Shown here: in pieces, positions 27,825 through 36,739 of the stretch
Layout: each line of letters begins with the position of its first letter
Numbering within the stretch: position 1 is the stretch's first letter
From: an uncultured Selenomonas sp.
GTDB taxonomy: Bacteria; Bacillota; Negativicutes; Selenomonadales; Selenomonadaceae
DNA: 64,000 nt
NCBI GenBank assembly: GCA_900552565.1
Contig: USAK01000003.1
Span: forward strand, 28,597 to 92,596
Direction of reading: 5' to 3'
Made by a program: the position numbers and the translations under genes
Notes under the pieces: generated by a model
What the model was told of the DNA's origin: nothing
Database searches by the model: none
What the model saw: only the letters and a program-made list of their open reading frames with translations

Positions 27825-28292
27825 TCACAAACAATCCATCGCTATCTTGACCACGACTTTGGTCACGGGCGCAGGCGCCGCGACTGCCGCCTGAGGCTGA
27901 TGCACATCCTCAGGGTAGAGCACGGCAAAAAAGCCCGGCCGCAGTACGATGTGACTTTCCGGCGCGAGCTTCTCATAAAAGAGGATATCTTTCGCCGCAT
28001 CGTAGGGAATGGCCACCTTGAGCTCAGGGCTCTCTGGGCACCAGCCAAGGTCTTCCTCGCCTTCAACGACATACTGGATGTCAGCAAAGCGCTCGTGACG
28101 CTCCGGCCGGCATTCCGTGACCGGACGCGTCGTATAGCGCTGCAGATTGGCCGTGATGCCATCAGCGACTTCATACGAGCCATCTGCCATCTTCGTGAAA
28201 TCATGCGAGTTCAAATACGCCAGCGACGTTTTGATGGCCTCGGCAAGATTTTCAGCATCCTTGGCAAGGGTATCCATTTTTCCTACAAACAT
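27825..28292 (-). CDS. YhcH/YjgK/YiaL family (DUF386) protein
   Basis: Small cupin-like protein of the YhcH/YjgK/YiaL family, related to the EbgC beta-galactosidase subunit and often linked to sialic acid or sugar metabolism; substrate not assignable here. Family motifs are visible in the 155-aa sequence: RPERHERFADIQYVVEGEED near residue 63, with conserved His and Glu, and LRPGFFAVLYPEDVHQPQ near 117. GAGGAGGAAG precedes the ATG. It lies 52 bp upstream of purL on the same strand and shares its promoter. Confidence 0.88.
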   Translation of the reverse strand: MFVGKMDTLAKDAENLAEAIKTSLAYLNSHDFTKMADGSYEVADGITANLQRYTTRPVTECRPERHERFADIQYVVEGEEDLGWCPESPELKVAIPYDAAKDILFYEKLAPESHIVLRPGFFAVLYPEDVHQPQAAVAAPAPVTKVVVKIAMDCL

Positions 28293-28347
28293 GCGAAAGC
28301 TTCCTCCTCTTTCCTGCGGTCATGAATGTATTTGCTTCTATATTAGT

Positions 28348-28376
28348 ATTGTACCCAAAACATATGTCAGATGCAA
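28348..28376 (-). promoter_or_regulatory. Promoter of the yhcH-like-purL transcript
   Basis: On the minus strand TTGCAT and TACAAT are separated by 17 bp, about 55 bp before the YhcH-family ATG. No purine riboswitch was recognised in the leader. Confidence 0.6.
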
Positions 28377-28490
28377 GGAGCCCTCATAATCTTTTCGCAA
28401 AGAGACGCCTGTCCTGCTTCCATTCGCCATTTGTCTGTATCAAGTGGATACGATTTCCCCGCTATTCATTCTTACTTCCCCTAAAGCAGT

Positions 28491-28532
28491 GGATATGATA
28501 TAATTATTCTAACTTCTGTGAATTATTCTTAC
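28491..28532 (+). promoter_or_regulatory. lrp-like gene promoter with direct repeat
   Basis: TGATATAAT (28496-28504) is an extended -10. Directly on it begins AATTATTCTAAC (28502-28513), repeated as AATTATTCTTAC (28521-28532) with a 19-bp period. The position suggests an autoregulatory site for the Lrp-type protein encoded downstream. Confidence 0.5.
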
Positions 28533-28560
28533 ATGATGACCATCAAGGGAGGATTCAGAT

Positions 28561-29040
28561 ATGAAAGAATTACTGGAGCTGCTCGAACACGACGCACGCC
28601 GTCCGGTCAGTGAACTCGCTTCCATGCTGCACCGCAGCGAATATGAAGTCGAACAGGACATCAAGAAACTCGAGAAGGACAAGATTATCCTGTCGTACAA
28701 CACGCTCATCAACTGGGAGAAGTTCGGCACGGACACGGTCACGGCCGTCATCGAAATCAATCTGACGCCGCAACGCGAGGTCGGCTTCGATGCCATCGCG
28801 GAACGCATCTACCGCTTTGACGAAGTCCGCACGGTCTACCTCATGAGCGGCAGCTTCGACCTGCTCGTCATCATCGAAGGCAAATCCCTCAAGGAAGTCG
28901 CCAACTTCGTCGCCACGCGCCTTGCCACGATTGAAGGTGTCACGCAGACACGCAGCCACTTCATGCTCAAACCGTACAAAAAAGACGGCGTCATCATCAA
29001 CGACGAAGAGCGTGACCGCAGACTGGTGGTGACGCCATGA
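28561..29040 (+). CDS. Lrp/AsnC family transcriptional regulator
   Basis: Feast/famine regulator that binds DNA as a multimer and senses amino acids. The 159-aa protein has an N-terminal winged helix (LLELLEHDARRPVSELASML, residues ~3-50) and a C-terminal RAM effector domain beginning near residue 65 with YLMSGSFDLLVIIEG. GGGAGG precedes the ATG. It overlaps the following aminotransferase gene by 4 nt (ATGA). The arrangement resembles Bacillus alaR-alaT, so it probably controls that gene. Confidence 0.92.
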   Translation: MKELLELLEHDARRPVSELASMLHRSEYEVEQDIKKLEKDKIILSYNTLINWEKFGTDTVTAVIEINLTPQREVGFDAIAERIYRFDEVRTVYLMSGSFDLLVIIEGKSLKEVANFVATRLATIEGVTQTRSHFMLKPYKKDGVIINDEERDRRLVVTP

Positions 29041-30224
29041 TTGAGCAGAGGAACGACTGGGAAAAACGCCTCTCGCCGCGCGTACAGTCCATCGCCCCGT
29101 CGGGCATCCGCAAATTCTTCGACATCGCCGCTAAGATGGAAGATGTCATTTCGCTCGGCGTCGGCGAGCCGGATTTTGTCACGCCGTGGTCCATCCGCGA
29201 AAGCTGCGTCTACGGTCTCGAGCAGGGCTATACCTCCTACACGGCCAACCGCGGCCTGCCGGAGCTCCGCGAGGAAATCGCCAAGCACTATCAGGAAGAA
29301 TACGACTGCTCGTATGACCCCGAGACCGATATTCTCGTGACGGTCGGCGTCAGCGAAGCCCTCGACCTCGTCATGCGCGCCATCCTCGCGCCCGGTGACG
29401 AAGTGCTGATTCCTGAACCCTGCTACGTCTCGTATCAGGCCTGCACGATTCTTGCCGGCGGCAAGCCCGTGGCCGTGCCCGCCAAAATCGAGAACGAATT
29501 TCGCATCACGCCGGAAGAACTCGAAGAGCACGTCACGCCGAAGACCAAGGCCCTGCTCATCGGCTATCCGAACAACCCGACCGGTGCCATCATGACGCGC
29601 AAGGACCTCATGGCCATCGCCGCGTTTGCCGAGAAGCACGACCTCATCGTCATCTCCGATGAGATTTACGGCGATTTGACGTACGGCGGCGAGAAACACG
29701 TCGCGTTCTCCTCGCTGCCCGGCATGCAGGAGCGCACGATTCTCCTGAACGGCTTCTCCAAGGCCTATGCCATGACGGGCTGGCGCATCGGCTACGCCCT
29801 CGGCAACAAGGCCTTCATCAGTGCCATGACGAAAATCCATCAGTACACAATGCTCTGTGCGCCAATCACGGCGCAGGTCGCCGCAGTCGAGGCCCTGCGC
29901 CACGGCAAGAAGTACATGCTCAAGATGGTCGCGGAGTACGACCGCCGCCGCCATCTCATCTACGACGGCTTTACGAAGATGGGCCTGCCGTGCTTCGAAC
30001 CGAAAGGCGCCTTCTACATCTTCCCCGACATCACGAGCACGGGCTATACGTCCGACGAATTTGCCGAGGAACTCTTAAAGACCGAGCACGTTGCCCTGAT
30101 TCCGGGCTCCGCTTTCGGTACCTGCGGCGAAGGCCACGTGCGCTGTTCCTACGCTACGTCAATCGACAAAATTGCCGAAGCACTCGCACGCATCGAGAAC
30201 TTCCTTAAGAATCACAAAAAATAA
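29037..30224 (+). CDS. PLP-dependent class I/II aminotransferase (AlaT/PatA-like)
   Basis: Fold-type I aminotransferase. The 395-aa protein shows LGVGEPDFVTPWSI near residue 38, the substrate region SYTANRGLPELREEIA, YPNNPTGAIM near 178, the ISDEIYGDLTY Asp/Tyr pair, the PLP lysine in LNGFSKAYAMTGWRIGYA near 240, and the carboxylate-binding Arg in GHVRCSYA. The family includes aspartate, alanine and acetyl-diaminopimelate aminotransferases; overlap with an Lrp regulator favours an amino acid (possibly alanine) substrate, by analogy with alaRT. Confidence 0.9.
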   Translation: MIEQRNDWEKRLSPRVQSIAPSGIRKFFDIAAKMEDVISLGVGEPDFVTPWSIRESCVYGLEQGYTSYTANRGLPELREEIAKHYQEEYDCSYDPETDILVTVGVSEALDLVMRAILAPGDEVLIPEPCYVSYQACTILAGGKPVAVPAKIENEFRITPEELEEHVTPKTKALLIGYPNNPTGAIMTRKDLMAIAAFAEKHDLIVISDEIYGDLTYGGEKHVAFSSLPGMQERTILLNGFSKAYAMTGWRIGYALGNKAFISAMTKIHQYTMLCAPITAQVAAVEALRHGKKYMLKMVAEYDRRRHLIYDGFTKMGLPCFEPKGAFYIFPDITSTGYTSDEFAEELLKTEHVALIPGSAFGTCGEGHVRCSYATSIDKIAEALARIENFLKNHKK

Positions 30225-30246
30225 AGACAGTTCACATAAAATCCCG

Positions 30247-30297
30247 AAAAGAGAGGACAGCCGGCGCGTTCCTTCGCACTTGCTGTCCTCTCTTTTT
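30247..30297 (+). terminator. Terminator of the lrp-aminotransferase operon
   Basis: AAAAGAGAGGACAGC pairs perfectly with GCTGTCCTCTCTTTT, followed by a T run. Confidence 0.9.
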
Positions 30298-30415
30298 CGT
30301 GCTTGTCATTTCTTCATCGCAGTACCTGAAAAAGAGGCAATTTGTCCTTGTCAGCGCAGAATGCCGTGTTATAATGTAATCGTTTTCACGATAACAAACA
30401 TCAAAAGGAGTTTTT

Positions 30416-30652
30416 ATGGACTGGGCTAAAGGCTATATCCTCATCACACTGACAGCATTTCTCTGCGAATACATCCGCCTGCGCGTGGATTACCATATAC
30501 TGGAACTCGTGCTCATCGTCGCCGCCATACCGGCAGCACTCTTCGGCATCTGCCTCGTTTTTTACCTCGTGCTCGCCGCACTGACCGACCACGTCTGCGA
30601 TTTCATCGAGAACCACCGCTCCGCGGGCGGACGCATGCGCACTGACCCCTGA
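30416..30652 (+). CDS. Small hypothetical membrane protein
   Basis: A 78-aa protein that I do not recognise. It has two hydrophobic segments, about residues 6-18 and 28-56 (LELVLIVAAIPAALFGICL continuing into VFYLVLAAL), then a polar C-terminus. AAAGGAG precedes the ATG at good spacing, which supports translation. It is a single gene between the aminotransferase terminator and tRNA-Arg. Confidence 0.6.
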   Translation: MDWAKGYILITLTAFLCEYIRLRVDYHILELVLIVAAIPAALFGICLVFYLVLAALTDHVCDFIENHRSAGGRMRTDP

Positions 30653-30716
30653 GCCCCGCGGAAATTGACAATTCGGGGCCTTTCATGATATACTGTTTCT
30701 TGTTCGTAATGAGCAC

Positions 30717-30791
30717 GCGCTCGTAGTCCAGTGGATAGGACGTTGGCCTCCGGAGCCGAAAGCGGCAGTTCGACTCTGCCCGAGCGCACCA
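30717..30791 (+). tRNA. tRNA-Arg (CCG)
   Basis: Acceptor GCGCTCG pairs with CGAGCGC, D arm GTCC/GGAC, anticodon stem TTGGC/GCCGA with loop CTCCGGA (anticodon CCG), T arm GGCAG-TTCGACT-CTGCC, discriminator A, encoded CCA. Followed by a terminator. Confidence 0.96.
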
Positions 30792-30801
30792 TTTGCATAG
30801 C

Positions 30802-30834
30802 AAAGACGCATCTCTTGGGATGGCGTCTTTTTTT
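30802..30834 (+). terminator. tRNA-Arg terminator
   Basis: AAAGACGC pairs with GCGTCTTT, followed by TTTTT. Confidence 0.85.
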
Positions 30835-30940
30835 AATGAAAAATTATAGCAGATATTTACCTTTCTGTCGTATTTCGATAGAATATATAAAACAGAGCAA
30901 AACGGTTTACTTATTTCCCAAAAGAGAAAGAAGATTTTTT

Positions 30941-32533
30941 ATGAAGCACGCCCTTCTATCCTTCCTGCTGGCCATTTGTCTACTGACAGGATTCCTGTCT
31001 CCCGCGGCGGCTGCGCCTGACGACTCCAGTCCCAAAATTGTGCGTACGGGCTACACACTGCCTGACCCCAATGTCGCCAATCCCGACGATGTGCCGCGCA
31101 CGGGCTATATTTACGAGTATCAGGAAATGGTAGCCTCGTTCAACAATTAGCGCTATCAATACGTCTATCACTCCTGGGGCCAGCTGCTCAAGGAGCTCGA
31201 AGACGGAGATATCGACGTCATGGCCAACGTCTCCTACACCCCGGAACGCGCGCAGAAATACGATTTCTCCGCTTTTCCGCTGCGCATTGAGACGTACTAT
31301 ATCTTCGTGCCCGCGGCCAAGGCCGATGATTACCCGGATGCCAAGTCGCTGTACGGCAAGAAAGTCGGTGTTGCCAAAAGCACGACAACGGCCGACCAGC
31401 TCAGGAAATGGAACGAAAAGAACCATGCAGGTCTGACCATCATCGAATACAAAGATTTCCAATCCCGCCGCGATGCCCTTGACAATGGGGATATCGATGC
31501 CATCGCCGAATTCACTTCACGCGTGGAAATCGGCACGTACGTCGTGCCTGTCGTGCGCTGCGGCTCAAGCAACTCCTATATCGCCGTAAGCAAAAAGCGG
31601 CCGGACCTCCTCAAGGAAGTCAACGAAGCGCTCGCCATGATTAACGTCTAAAATCCGGCATTTCAGGTCAACCTGAGTCAGAAGTACTACCTGCACTCGG
31701 CCGACGCAGCCATCATCACAGCGGAGGACCGCAGTTGGTTCAAGAAGCAGGGCACCATACGCATCGGCTATCTCCGCCACATGGCCCCGTTCATCGAAGA
31801 AGGGCCTGACGGCAAGGCGCGCGGCATGTTCCGCGACCTCATCGACCATGGCTTTGAAGCCTTTGACATCCACAATAAGGTCGAATACGTCCCCTACAGT
31901 GACCCCAATGCCATGAAGCGGGACCTCATCGCACATGCCATCAACGCGGCCCTGCCCGTCTACGATACGCCGTGGGAGAGCGAGCGCCTGCACATCCTGC
32001 AGACCCCGAATGTCCTCGCCATGTAGATGTACCGCATCAGCCGCACGGATGAACCCATCACCGATGACGATATCATCGCCGTGGCCGACGACCTGCCCTC
32101 GCAGACAAAATACGCCGAAGAGTATTTCCCGAACAACCAGCTCCGCCATTACCAGACGGAAAACGATACGAAAGGCCATAAAGCCGGCGATGATCTCATC
32201 CGCGGCGTGGCCGAATGCCTCGAGAAAACCATCAAAGACCCACGCTATGTCGGTCATGCGTATTACGCCTACCGCATCGGCGGCGATGAATTCACCGCCA
32301 TCTGGCTCATCGACGATGAGCTCTACCTCCAGATGCAGGAGACCTTCCGCGAGTACGTCGCCTCTTGGAAAGGCGCTTACTGCGATTTTCTCTCCATCTC
32401 GCTGGGGTGGGCCAGCCGCGATGAATTTCCCATGGACTCCATCGACGACCTGCTGCGCACCGCTGACAAGCGCATGTATGAGGATAAAGCCGCTTACTAC
32501 CATCGGTCCGGCATCGACCGCCGCAAACACTGA
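30941..32533 (+). pseudogene. Decayed two-SBP-domain GGDEF sensor (diguanylate cyclase)
   Basis: One reading frame runs through the region but carries three stops: TAG at about 31148, TAA at about 31649 and TAG at about 32024. Conceptual translation gives a signal peptide, a first solute-binding (SBP_bac_3-like) domain (VSYTPERAQKYDFSAFPLRI), a second one (GTIRIGYLRHMAPFIEEGPD), then part of a GGDEF domain with GHKAGDDLIRG and the intact RIGGDEF motif. The first TAG falls where relatives have Trp (TGG to TAG). The DxLTGLxNR start of the GGDEF domain and a transmembrane segment appear deleted. No frameshift is needed. Nearly all of it reads as a dead cyclic-di-GMP sensor gene. Confidence 0.85.
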
Positions 32534-32546
32534 CCAGAACAGTCCA

Positions 32547-32592
32547 TAAAAAATCCCTGTCATGGATAAAACATCCGTGACAGGGATTTTTT
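32547..32592. terminator. Shared terminator of the GGDEF pseudogene and udk
   Basis: AAAAAATCCCTGTCA pairs perfectly with TGACAGGGATTTTTT around a 16-nt loop, serving convergent transcripts. Confidence 0.9.
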
Positions 32593-32597
32593 AATGC

Positions 32598-33218
32598 TCA
32601 GTCCTCGCTGTGATTGAGGATATCGCGTATTTTGGTTTTCATGATATCAAAGGCCACGTCATTGAGGCCGCTGTTGATGACGATATCGGCGAGATTCTTC
32701 GTCGGTTCGACATAGAGATAATGCATCGGCTTGACCGTTGTCAGATACTGCTGGATGATGTTCTCGAGGTCGCGGCCGCGCTCGTTCATGTCGCGCAGCA
32801 CGCGGCGCAGGATGCGTTCATCGGCATCGGCCTCGACAAAAATCTTGATGTCGAAGATATTGCGCAGGCGCTCGTCCTGGAAAATCAGGATGCCCTCGAC
32901 GACGATGACGCGGCTCGGCTCGATGACCTTCGTCTTGTCCGAACGCGTATGACGCGTGAAATCATAGATAGGGCATTCAATGCTACGGCCTGCGCGCAGT
33001 TCTTTAAGATGCTCCACCAGAAGGTCCGTCTCCAAGGAATCCGGATGGTCGTAGTTGATGTACTGGCGCTGCTCGAACGGGATGTCATCGTGCGCCTTGT
33101 AATAGTCATCATGATAAATGACCGTGACCTCGTCGCCAAAATATGCCTTGAGCCGGTTCGTAAAGGTCGATTTGCCCGAGCCGGTGCCTCCGGCAATGCC
33201 GATAATCGTCGTCTTCAA
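32598..33218 (-). CDS. udk: Uridine kinase
   Basis: Phosphorylates uridine and cytidine to UMP and CMP in pyrimidine salvage. The 206-aa protein has the P-loop GIAGGTGSGKST at residues 7-18, YHDDYYKAHDD near 35, the nucleoside-binding YDFTRHTRSDKT near 83 and VVEGILIFQDERL near 105. GGGGGTTCTACC precedes the ATG. It is a single gene with a terminator immediately downstream. Confidence 0.96.
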   Translation of the reverse strand: MKTTIIGIAGGTGSGKSTFTNRLKAYFGDEVTVIYHDDYYKAHDDIPFEQRQYINYDHPDSLETDLLVEHLKELRAGRSIECPIYDFTRHTRSDKTKVIEPSRVIVVEGILIFQDERLRNIFDIKIFVEADADERILRRVLRDMNERGRDLENIIQQYLTTVKPMHYLYVEPTKNLADIVINSGLNDVAFDIMKTKIRDILNHSED

Positions 33219-33319
33219 TGGTAGAACCCCCTAAATCCCGACCGACCTCTCGTGTCAGCCGCTATAAACATTCCTTACTATCTTAGCACAGATTCCCGAT
33301 TCTGTCCTGCCCTTATGCC

Positions 33320-34162
33320 TCAGCGGCAGAAATACGGCTTCAGGAACAGCGTGATGAAAAAGATGATGGACGAAATCACGACAATCGTCGCGCCGGCTGC
33401 CATATCGAAGTAATAGGCCAGCATGAGGCCGAGGATGCCGGAAAATATCGCGATGAGCACCGAGAACACGTGGTACTGCTTGACATTGACCGCGATGTTG
33501 CGCGCGCCGGCGGCCGGCAGCACGAGCATCGCATTGATGATGAGGATGCCGACCCACTGGATGCTGATGGAGACGACCACGGCCAGCATCGAGGCAAACG
33601 CGCTCTCAACCCAGAACGTCTTGATGCCGCGGCTGCGCGCAAACGAGGAATTGATGGACAGCACGAGCAGCTGGTTGAAGATGAGTCCCCACGCGATGAG
33701 GCCGAGCACGAAGACAATGGCCAAAGCCGAGATATCCTCCGGTGTAATCGAGAGGATATCGCCGATCAGGAACGAGGAGAATTTATTGAAGCTGCCGCCG
33801 TGACTCATGAGCATGAGGCCGAGGGCAATGGCCGTCGCCGAGAACACACCGATAATCGTATCGGTCGACGCCGTGCTCTTGTTTTTGATGTACGTGATGA
33901 AGAGCGCGAACGCCACCGAGAAAATCACAAGCGATAGCAGCGGCGATACCGAACCTAAAAGCACGCCAATCGCAATACCTGTAAAGGCACCGTGGCCGAG
34001 TGAATCCGAGAAAAAAGCCATGCGGTTCGAGACGACCATCGTGCTCATAAGGCCAAACAGCGGCGTGACAAGCAGGACAGCCAAAAAGGCATTCTTCATA
34101 AAGGCACTGCCAAGCCACGCAAACGGCAGCAATGTATCCATGATATTGTAGATGATATCCAT
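33320..34162 (-). CDS. Metal ABC transporter permease (ZnuB/MntB-like)
   Basis: Membrane subunit of a zinc/manganese-type ABC importer (ABC-3 family). The 280-aa protein is largely hydrophobic with about eight membrane segments and the family motif FFSDSLGHGAFTGIAIGVLLG near residues 50-70. It overlaps the ATPase gene by one nucleotide. No substrate-binding lipoprotein gene (znuA type) is adjacent, so that subunit must be elsewhere. Which metal is carried cannot be told. Confidence 0.92.
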   Translation of the reverse strand: MDIIYNIMDTLLPFAWLGSAFMKNAFLAVLLVTPLFGLMSTMVVSNRMAFFSDSLGHGAFTGIAIGVLLGSVSPLLSLVIFSVAFALFITYIKNKSTASTDTIIGVFSATAIALGLMLMSHGGSFNKFSSFLIGDILSITPEDISALAIVFVLGLIAWGLIFNQLLVLSINSSFARSRGIKTFWVESAFASMLAVVVSISIQWVGILIINAMLVLPAAGARNIAVNVKQYHVFSVLIAIFSGILGLMLAYYFDMAAGATIVVISSIIFFITLFLKPYFCR

Positions 34163-35019
34163 CAGCGTTCTCCCCCTTTCTCTTTATCAGTATCGGCAGG
34201 CGCGGCTTCTTCGTGGCCGGCGGGAATGTCCGCCGCGGCTTCCACCGCCGTCTCGCCCGCGAGCATGCCGAAGATTTTTTTCGTGCGGCGGTCTGCGAAG
34301 ACTTCTTCCGGGGTGCCGCTCATGACGACGCCCTTGTTCATCAGTATAACCTGGTCTGCGTGCTTAGCCACCATGTTGAGGTCATGCGAGATGAGGATGA
34401 TGGCCATATCCTCTTTTTCGCGCAAATCTGCGACAATCTCATAGAAGAGCTCAAGGCCGTTCTGGTCGACGCCGGATACAGGCTCGTCGAGCAGCAAAAG
34501 GTCCGGCATCGGGTCGAGGGCCAGTGCCAAGAGCACACGCTGGAGCTCGCCGCCCGAAAGTGCGCCGAGCCGGCGGTCGATGAGGTGAGCCGCACGCACG
34601 CGCTCCAGACTCTTGAGCACGCGCGGACGCAGCGACTTGGCCGAGCAGAGCCAGACGGGCCGCTTTGATAGGCAGGCCATGAAGATATCCATGACACTTG
34701 TCGGCGAGCTCACATCAAAGCGCAGATACTGCGGCACATAGCCGATGACGGGATGACCCGTATGCTTGCCCTTCGCGTCGACATAATGAAGCCTGCCCGC
34801 ATGCGGCACTTCGCCGAGAATGGCCTTTAGGAGCGTGCTCTTGCCCGCGCCGTTTGGGCCAATCAGGGCCGTGAGCTGGCCGCAATGGATGTGGATGTTG
34901 ACATGGTCGAAGATGGTCAGACGGCCAATCTTGACAGAAAAATCCTCGATTTTCGTGCAGCAGAGCTTGGTGCAGTCCGTGCACGACGAGGCATGATGAT
35001 GAAGGATGGTCTTAAACAA
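34162..35019 (-). CDS. Metal ABC transporter ATPase (ZnuC-like) with His/Cys-rich N-terminus
   Basis: Nucleotide-binding subunit for the adjacent metal permease. The 285-aa protein has Walker A GPNGAGKSTLLKA near residue 55, signature LSGGELQRVLLALAL and Walker B LLLLDEPVSGVD. Start is set at a TTG (35019) 8 nt after AAAGGA. This gives an N-terminus of HHHASSCTDCTKLCCTKIED, with three His and four Cys within the first 25 residues, a possible metal-binding sensor before the ABC domain. The C-terminal tail is acidic. Confidence 0.9.
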   Translation of the reverse strand: MFKTILHHHASSCTDCTKLCCTKIEDFSVKIGRLTIFDHVNIHIHCGQLTALIGPNGAGKSTLLKAILGEVPHAGRLHYVDAKGKHTGHPVIGYVPQYLRFDVSSPTSVMDIFMACLSKRPVWLCSAKSLRPRVLKSLERVRAAHLIDRRLGALSGGELQRVLLALALDPMPDLLLLDEPVSGVDQNGLELFYEIVADLREKEDMAIILISHDLNMVAKHADQVILMNKGVVMSGTPEEVFADRRTKKIFGMLAGETAVEAAADIPAGHEEAAPADTDKEKGGER

Positions 35020-35069
35020 AATGCATATCCTTTCCCAATGACTACATATATAAATAGGAAGAGTTCGGA

Positions 35070-35822
35070 TTATTCTGTGAGGCGGCGGAACGCGCGGCTG
35101 CCCCACAGAAAGCCCACGGCAGCATAAACAAGGAGCACGAGCAGCGAAAGCATCGAGACCTCCGCGCCGCTGCCGAGCCCGCGCAGAAGATAGCTCGTAT
35201 GCGTGAGCGGCAAAAGCTCAATGAAGTACCGCACGGCCGTGGGCAGGGCATGGGTCGAAAAGAACGTGCCGCAAAGGAATGACATCGGCAGCAGGATGTA
35301 CGTGTTGACCTGAGCCATCTCCTCATACGTGCTGATTTTCATCGCCGCCAAGAAGCCGATTTCGGCAAAGACGACGCAGTTGAGCACGAGGACGAGCAGG
35401 AAGAGCGGCGTCATCGTGAAGTGGGCGCCGAACAGCAGAGCAAGCACGACGATGATGGCCGAGGAAATCAGGGCGCGCAGCACGGCGGCCAGAACTTTGC
35501 CGATGATGAAGGCATCGGGCCAGATGGGCGCGATGATGTATTCTTCAAGGCTCTTATGGTAGATGCGCTCCGCATGCACCGGCGTGATGCTGTTGAAGCT
35601 GATGTTCATCGAATTGAGCGCGAGGATGCCCGGCACGAGAAAATCGAGATACGAGCCTGCGCCGACATCGATGCTGCGGCCGAGGCCCCAGCCAAACGCC
35701 ACGAGGTAGAGCATCGGCGCAACCATACGTGAGAGGATGAATTTCGTCAGCCTTCGTTTGAGCACAACCCAGTCGCGCCAGAACACGGTCCAGACATCCA
35801 TGAGATTTTCCCTGAATTTCAT
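35070..35822 (-). CDS. ABC-2 type transporter permease
   Basis: Membrane subunit of an ABC-2 exporter. The 250-aa protein has about six hydrophobic segments, an N-terminal VFWRDWVVLKRRLTKFILSR, and the family segment LPMSFLCGTFFSTHALPTAV in the second half. It overlaps the upstream ATPase by 4 nt (ATGA), so the two form one transporter of the drug/polysaccharide export type. Substrate unknown. The zinc-type ATPase starts 50 bp downstream and may share the transcript. Confidence 0.88.
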   Translation of the reverse strand: MKFRENLMDVWTVFWRDWVVLKRRLTKFILSRMVAPMLYLVAFGWGLGRSIDVGAGSYLDFLVPGILALNSMNISFNSITPVHAERIYHKSLEEYIIAPIWPDAFIIGKVLAAVLRALISSAIIVVLALLFGAHFTMTPLFLLVLVLNCVVFAEIGFLAAMKISTYEEMAQVNTYILLPMSFLCGTFFSTHALPTAVRYFIELLPLTHTSYLLRGLGSGAEVSMLSLLVLLVYAAVGFLWGSRAFRRLTE

Positions 35823-36586
35823 CGGCAGCCCCGCCCCCCTTCTTTTTCTGTGGTCAGCGCCAAAAATACTTCTTCCAGATTCGGCAGAGAAGTTTTTTCG
35901 CGCAGGTGCGCCGGCGTGTCAAGGTCGACGAGACGCCCCTTTGAGAGAATGGCCACGCGGTCGCAGAGGGCCTCGGCCTCCTCGATGTAATGCGTCGTCA
36001 AAAAAACCGTTACGCCGTGATTTGCCATATCGCGCACGAGTGCCCAGATGCGGCGCCTGACCTGCGGGTCAAGGGCCACAGTCGGCTCATCGAGGAACAG
36101 AATCTGCGGCCGATGAATCAGCGCGCGCATGATGAGCAGACGGCGCTTCATGCCACCCGAGAGTCTGCGCACGCCGTCATTGACGACATCCGTGAGCTCA
36201 ACATACTGCAGGAGTTCTGCGATGCGCGCTTCACGCTCTTTTTTCTTCATATGATGGAGCCGCGCGTGCAGTTCCATATTTTCTCCCACAGTGAGGTCCT
36301 GGTCGAAATTGACGTGCTGCGGCACAACACCGATGAGCGATTTAATCTTCTGCGCTTCGGTCCGCGTGTCGAGGCCGTCGTAGAAAATACTGCCGCTCGT
36401 CGGCTTTGTCTGCATCGTCATCATGCGGATGGTCGTCGTTTTGCCCGCGCCGTTCGGACCGAGCAGGCCAAAAATCTCGCCCCTGCCCACCGAAAGCGTC
36501 AAGTCGCTGACCGCCGTCTTCCAAGAGGCTTTGCCCTGTTTGTCTTTATGGGGAAAACGCTTGACCAGATGATGGAGTTCTATCAT
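35819..36586 (-). CDS. ABC-2 exporter ATP-binding protein
   Basis: ATPase partner of the overlapping permease. The 255-aa protein has Walker A GPNGAGKTTTIRM, Q loop GVVPQHVNFDQDL, signature LSGGMKRRLLIMRAL and Walker B ILFLDEPTVALD, typical of the DrrA/CcmA-like subfamily. The ATG at 36586 (MIELHHLVKRF) is preferred; an upstream extension of 18 polar residues is unlikely. First gene of this minus-strand group. Confidence 0.9.
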   Translation of the reverse strand: MIELHHLVKRFPHKDKQGKASWKTAVSDLTLSVGRGEIFGLLGPNGAGKTTTIRMMTMQTKPTSGSIFYDGLDTRTEAQKIKSLIGVVPQHVNFDQDLTVGENMELHARLHHMKKKEREARIAELLQYVELTDVVNDGVRRLSGGMKRRLLIMRALIHRPQILFLDEPTVALDPQVRRRIWALVRDMANHGVTVFLTTHYIEEAEALCDRVAILSKGRLVDLDTPAHLREKTSLPNLEEVFLALTTEKEGGRGCR

Positions 36587-36739
36587 ATAACTTAGCTGCC
36601 TTTCTTTTTTACTGGTACAGTACCTTTTATTTTCGCACAAAATTTTCCATATGAAAAGATATTTTCAAGAGGATTTCTCAAGCCCGCGGCGAATAATTCT
36701 CATATACCGAAAATATGCTTCGGTCAAGGAGGAATCGTT

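Noticed and set aside
24029-27850. A 1273-codon open frame opposite purL
   Set aside because: It is the GC-rich antisense shadow of purL. The translation is Arg/Asp/His-rich with no domain, while purL has full motif coverage on the other strand.
31148-32026. Stop-codon read-through or selenocysteine recoding in the GGDEF gene
   Set aside because: The stops are two TAG and one TAA, not TGA, and conserved parts of the GGDEF and membrane regions are missing, so ordinary decay is simpler.
36706-36724. Short hairpin ACCGAA/TTCGGT before the HMA-like gene as a riboswitch
   Set aside because: Only a 6-bp stem with no further conserved elements; kept as a note in the gene entry.
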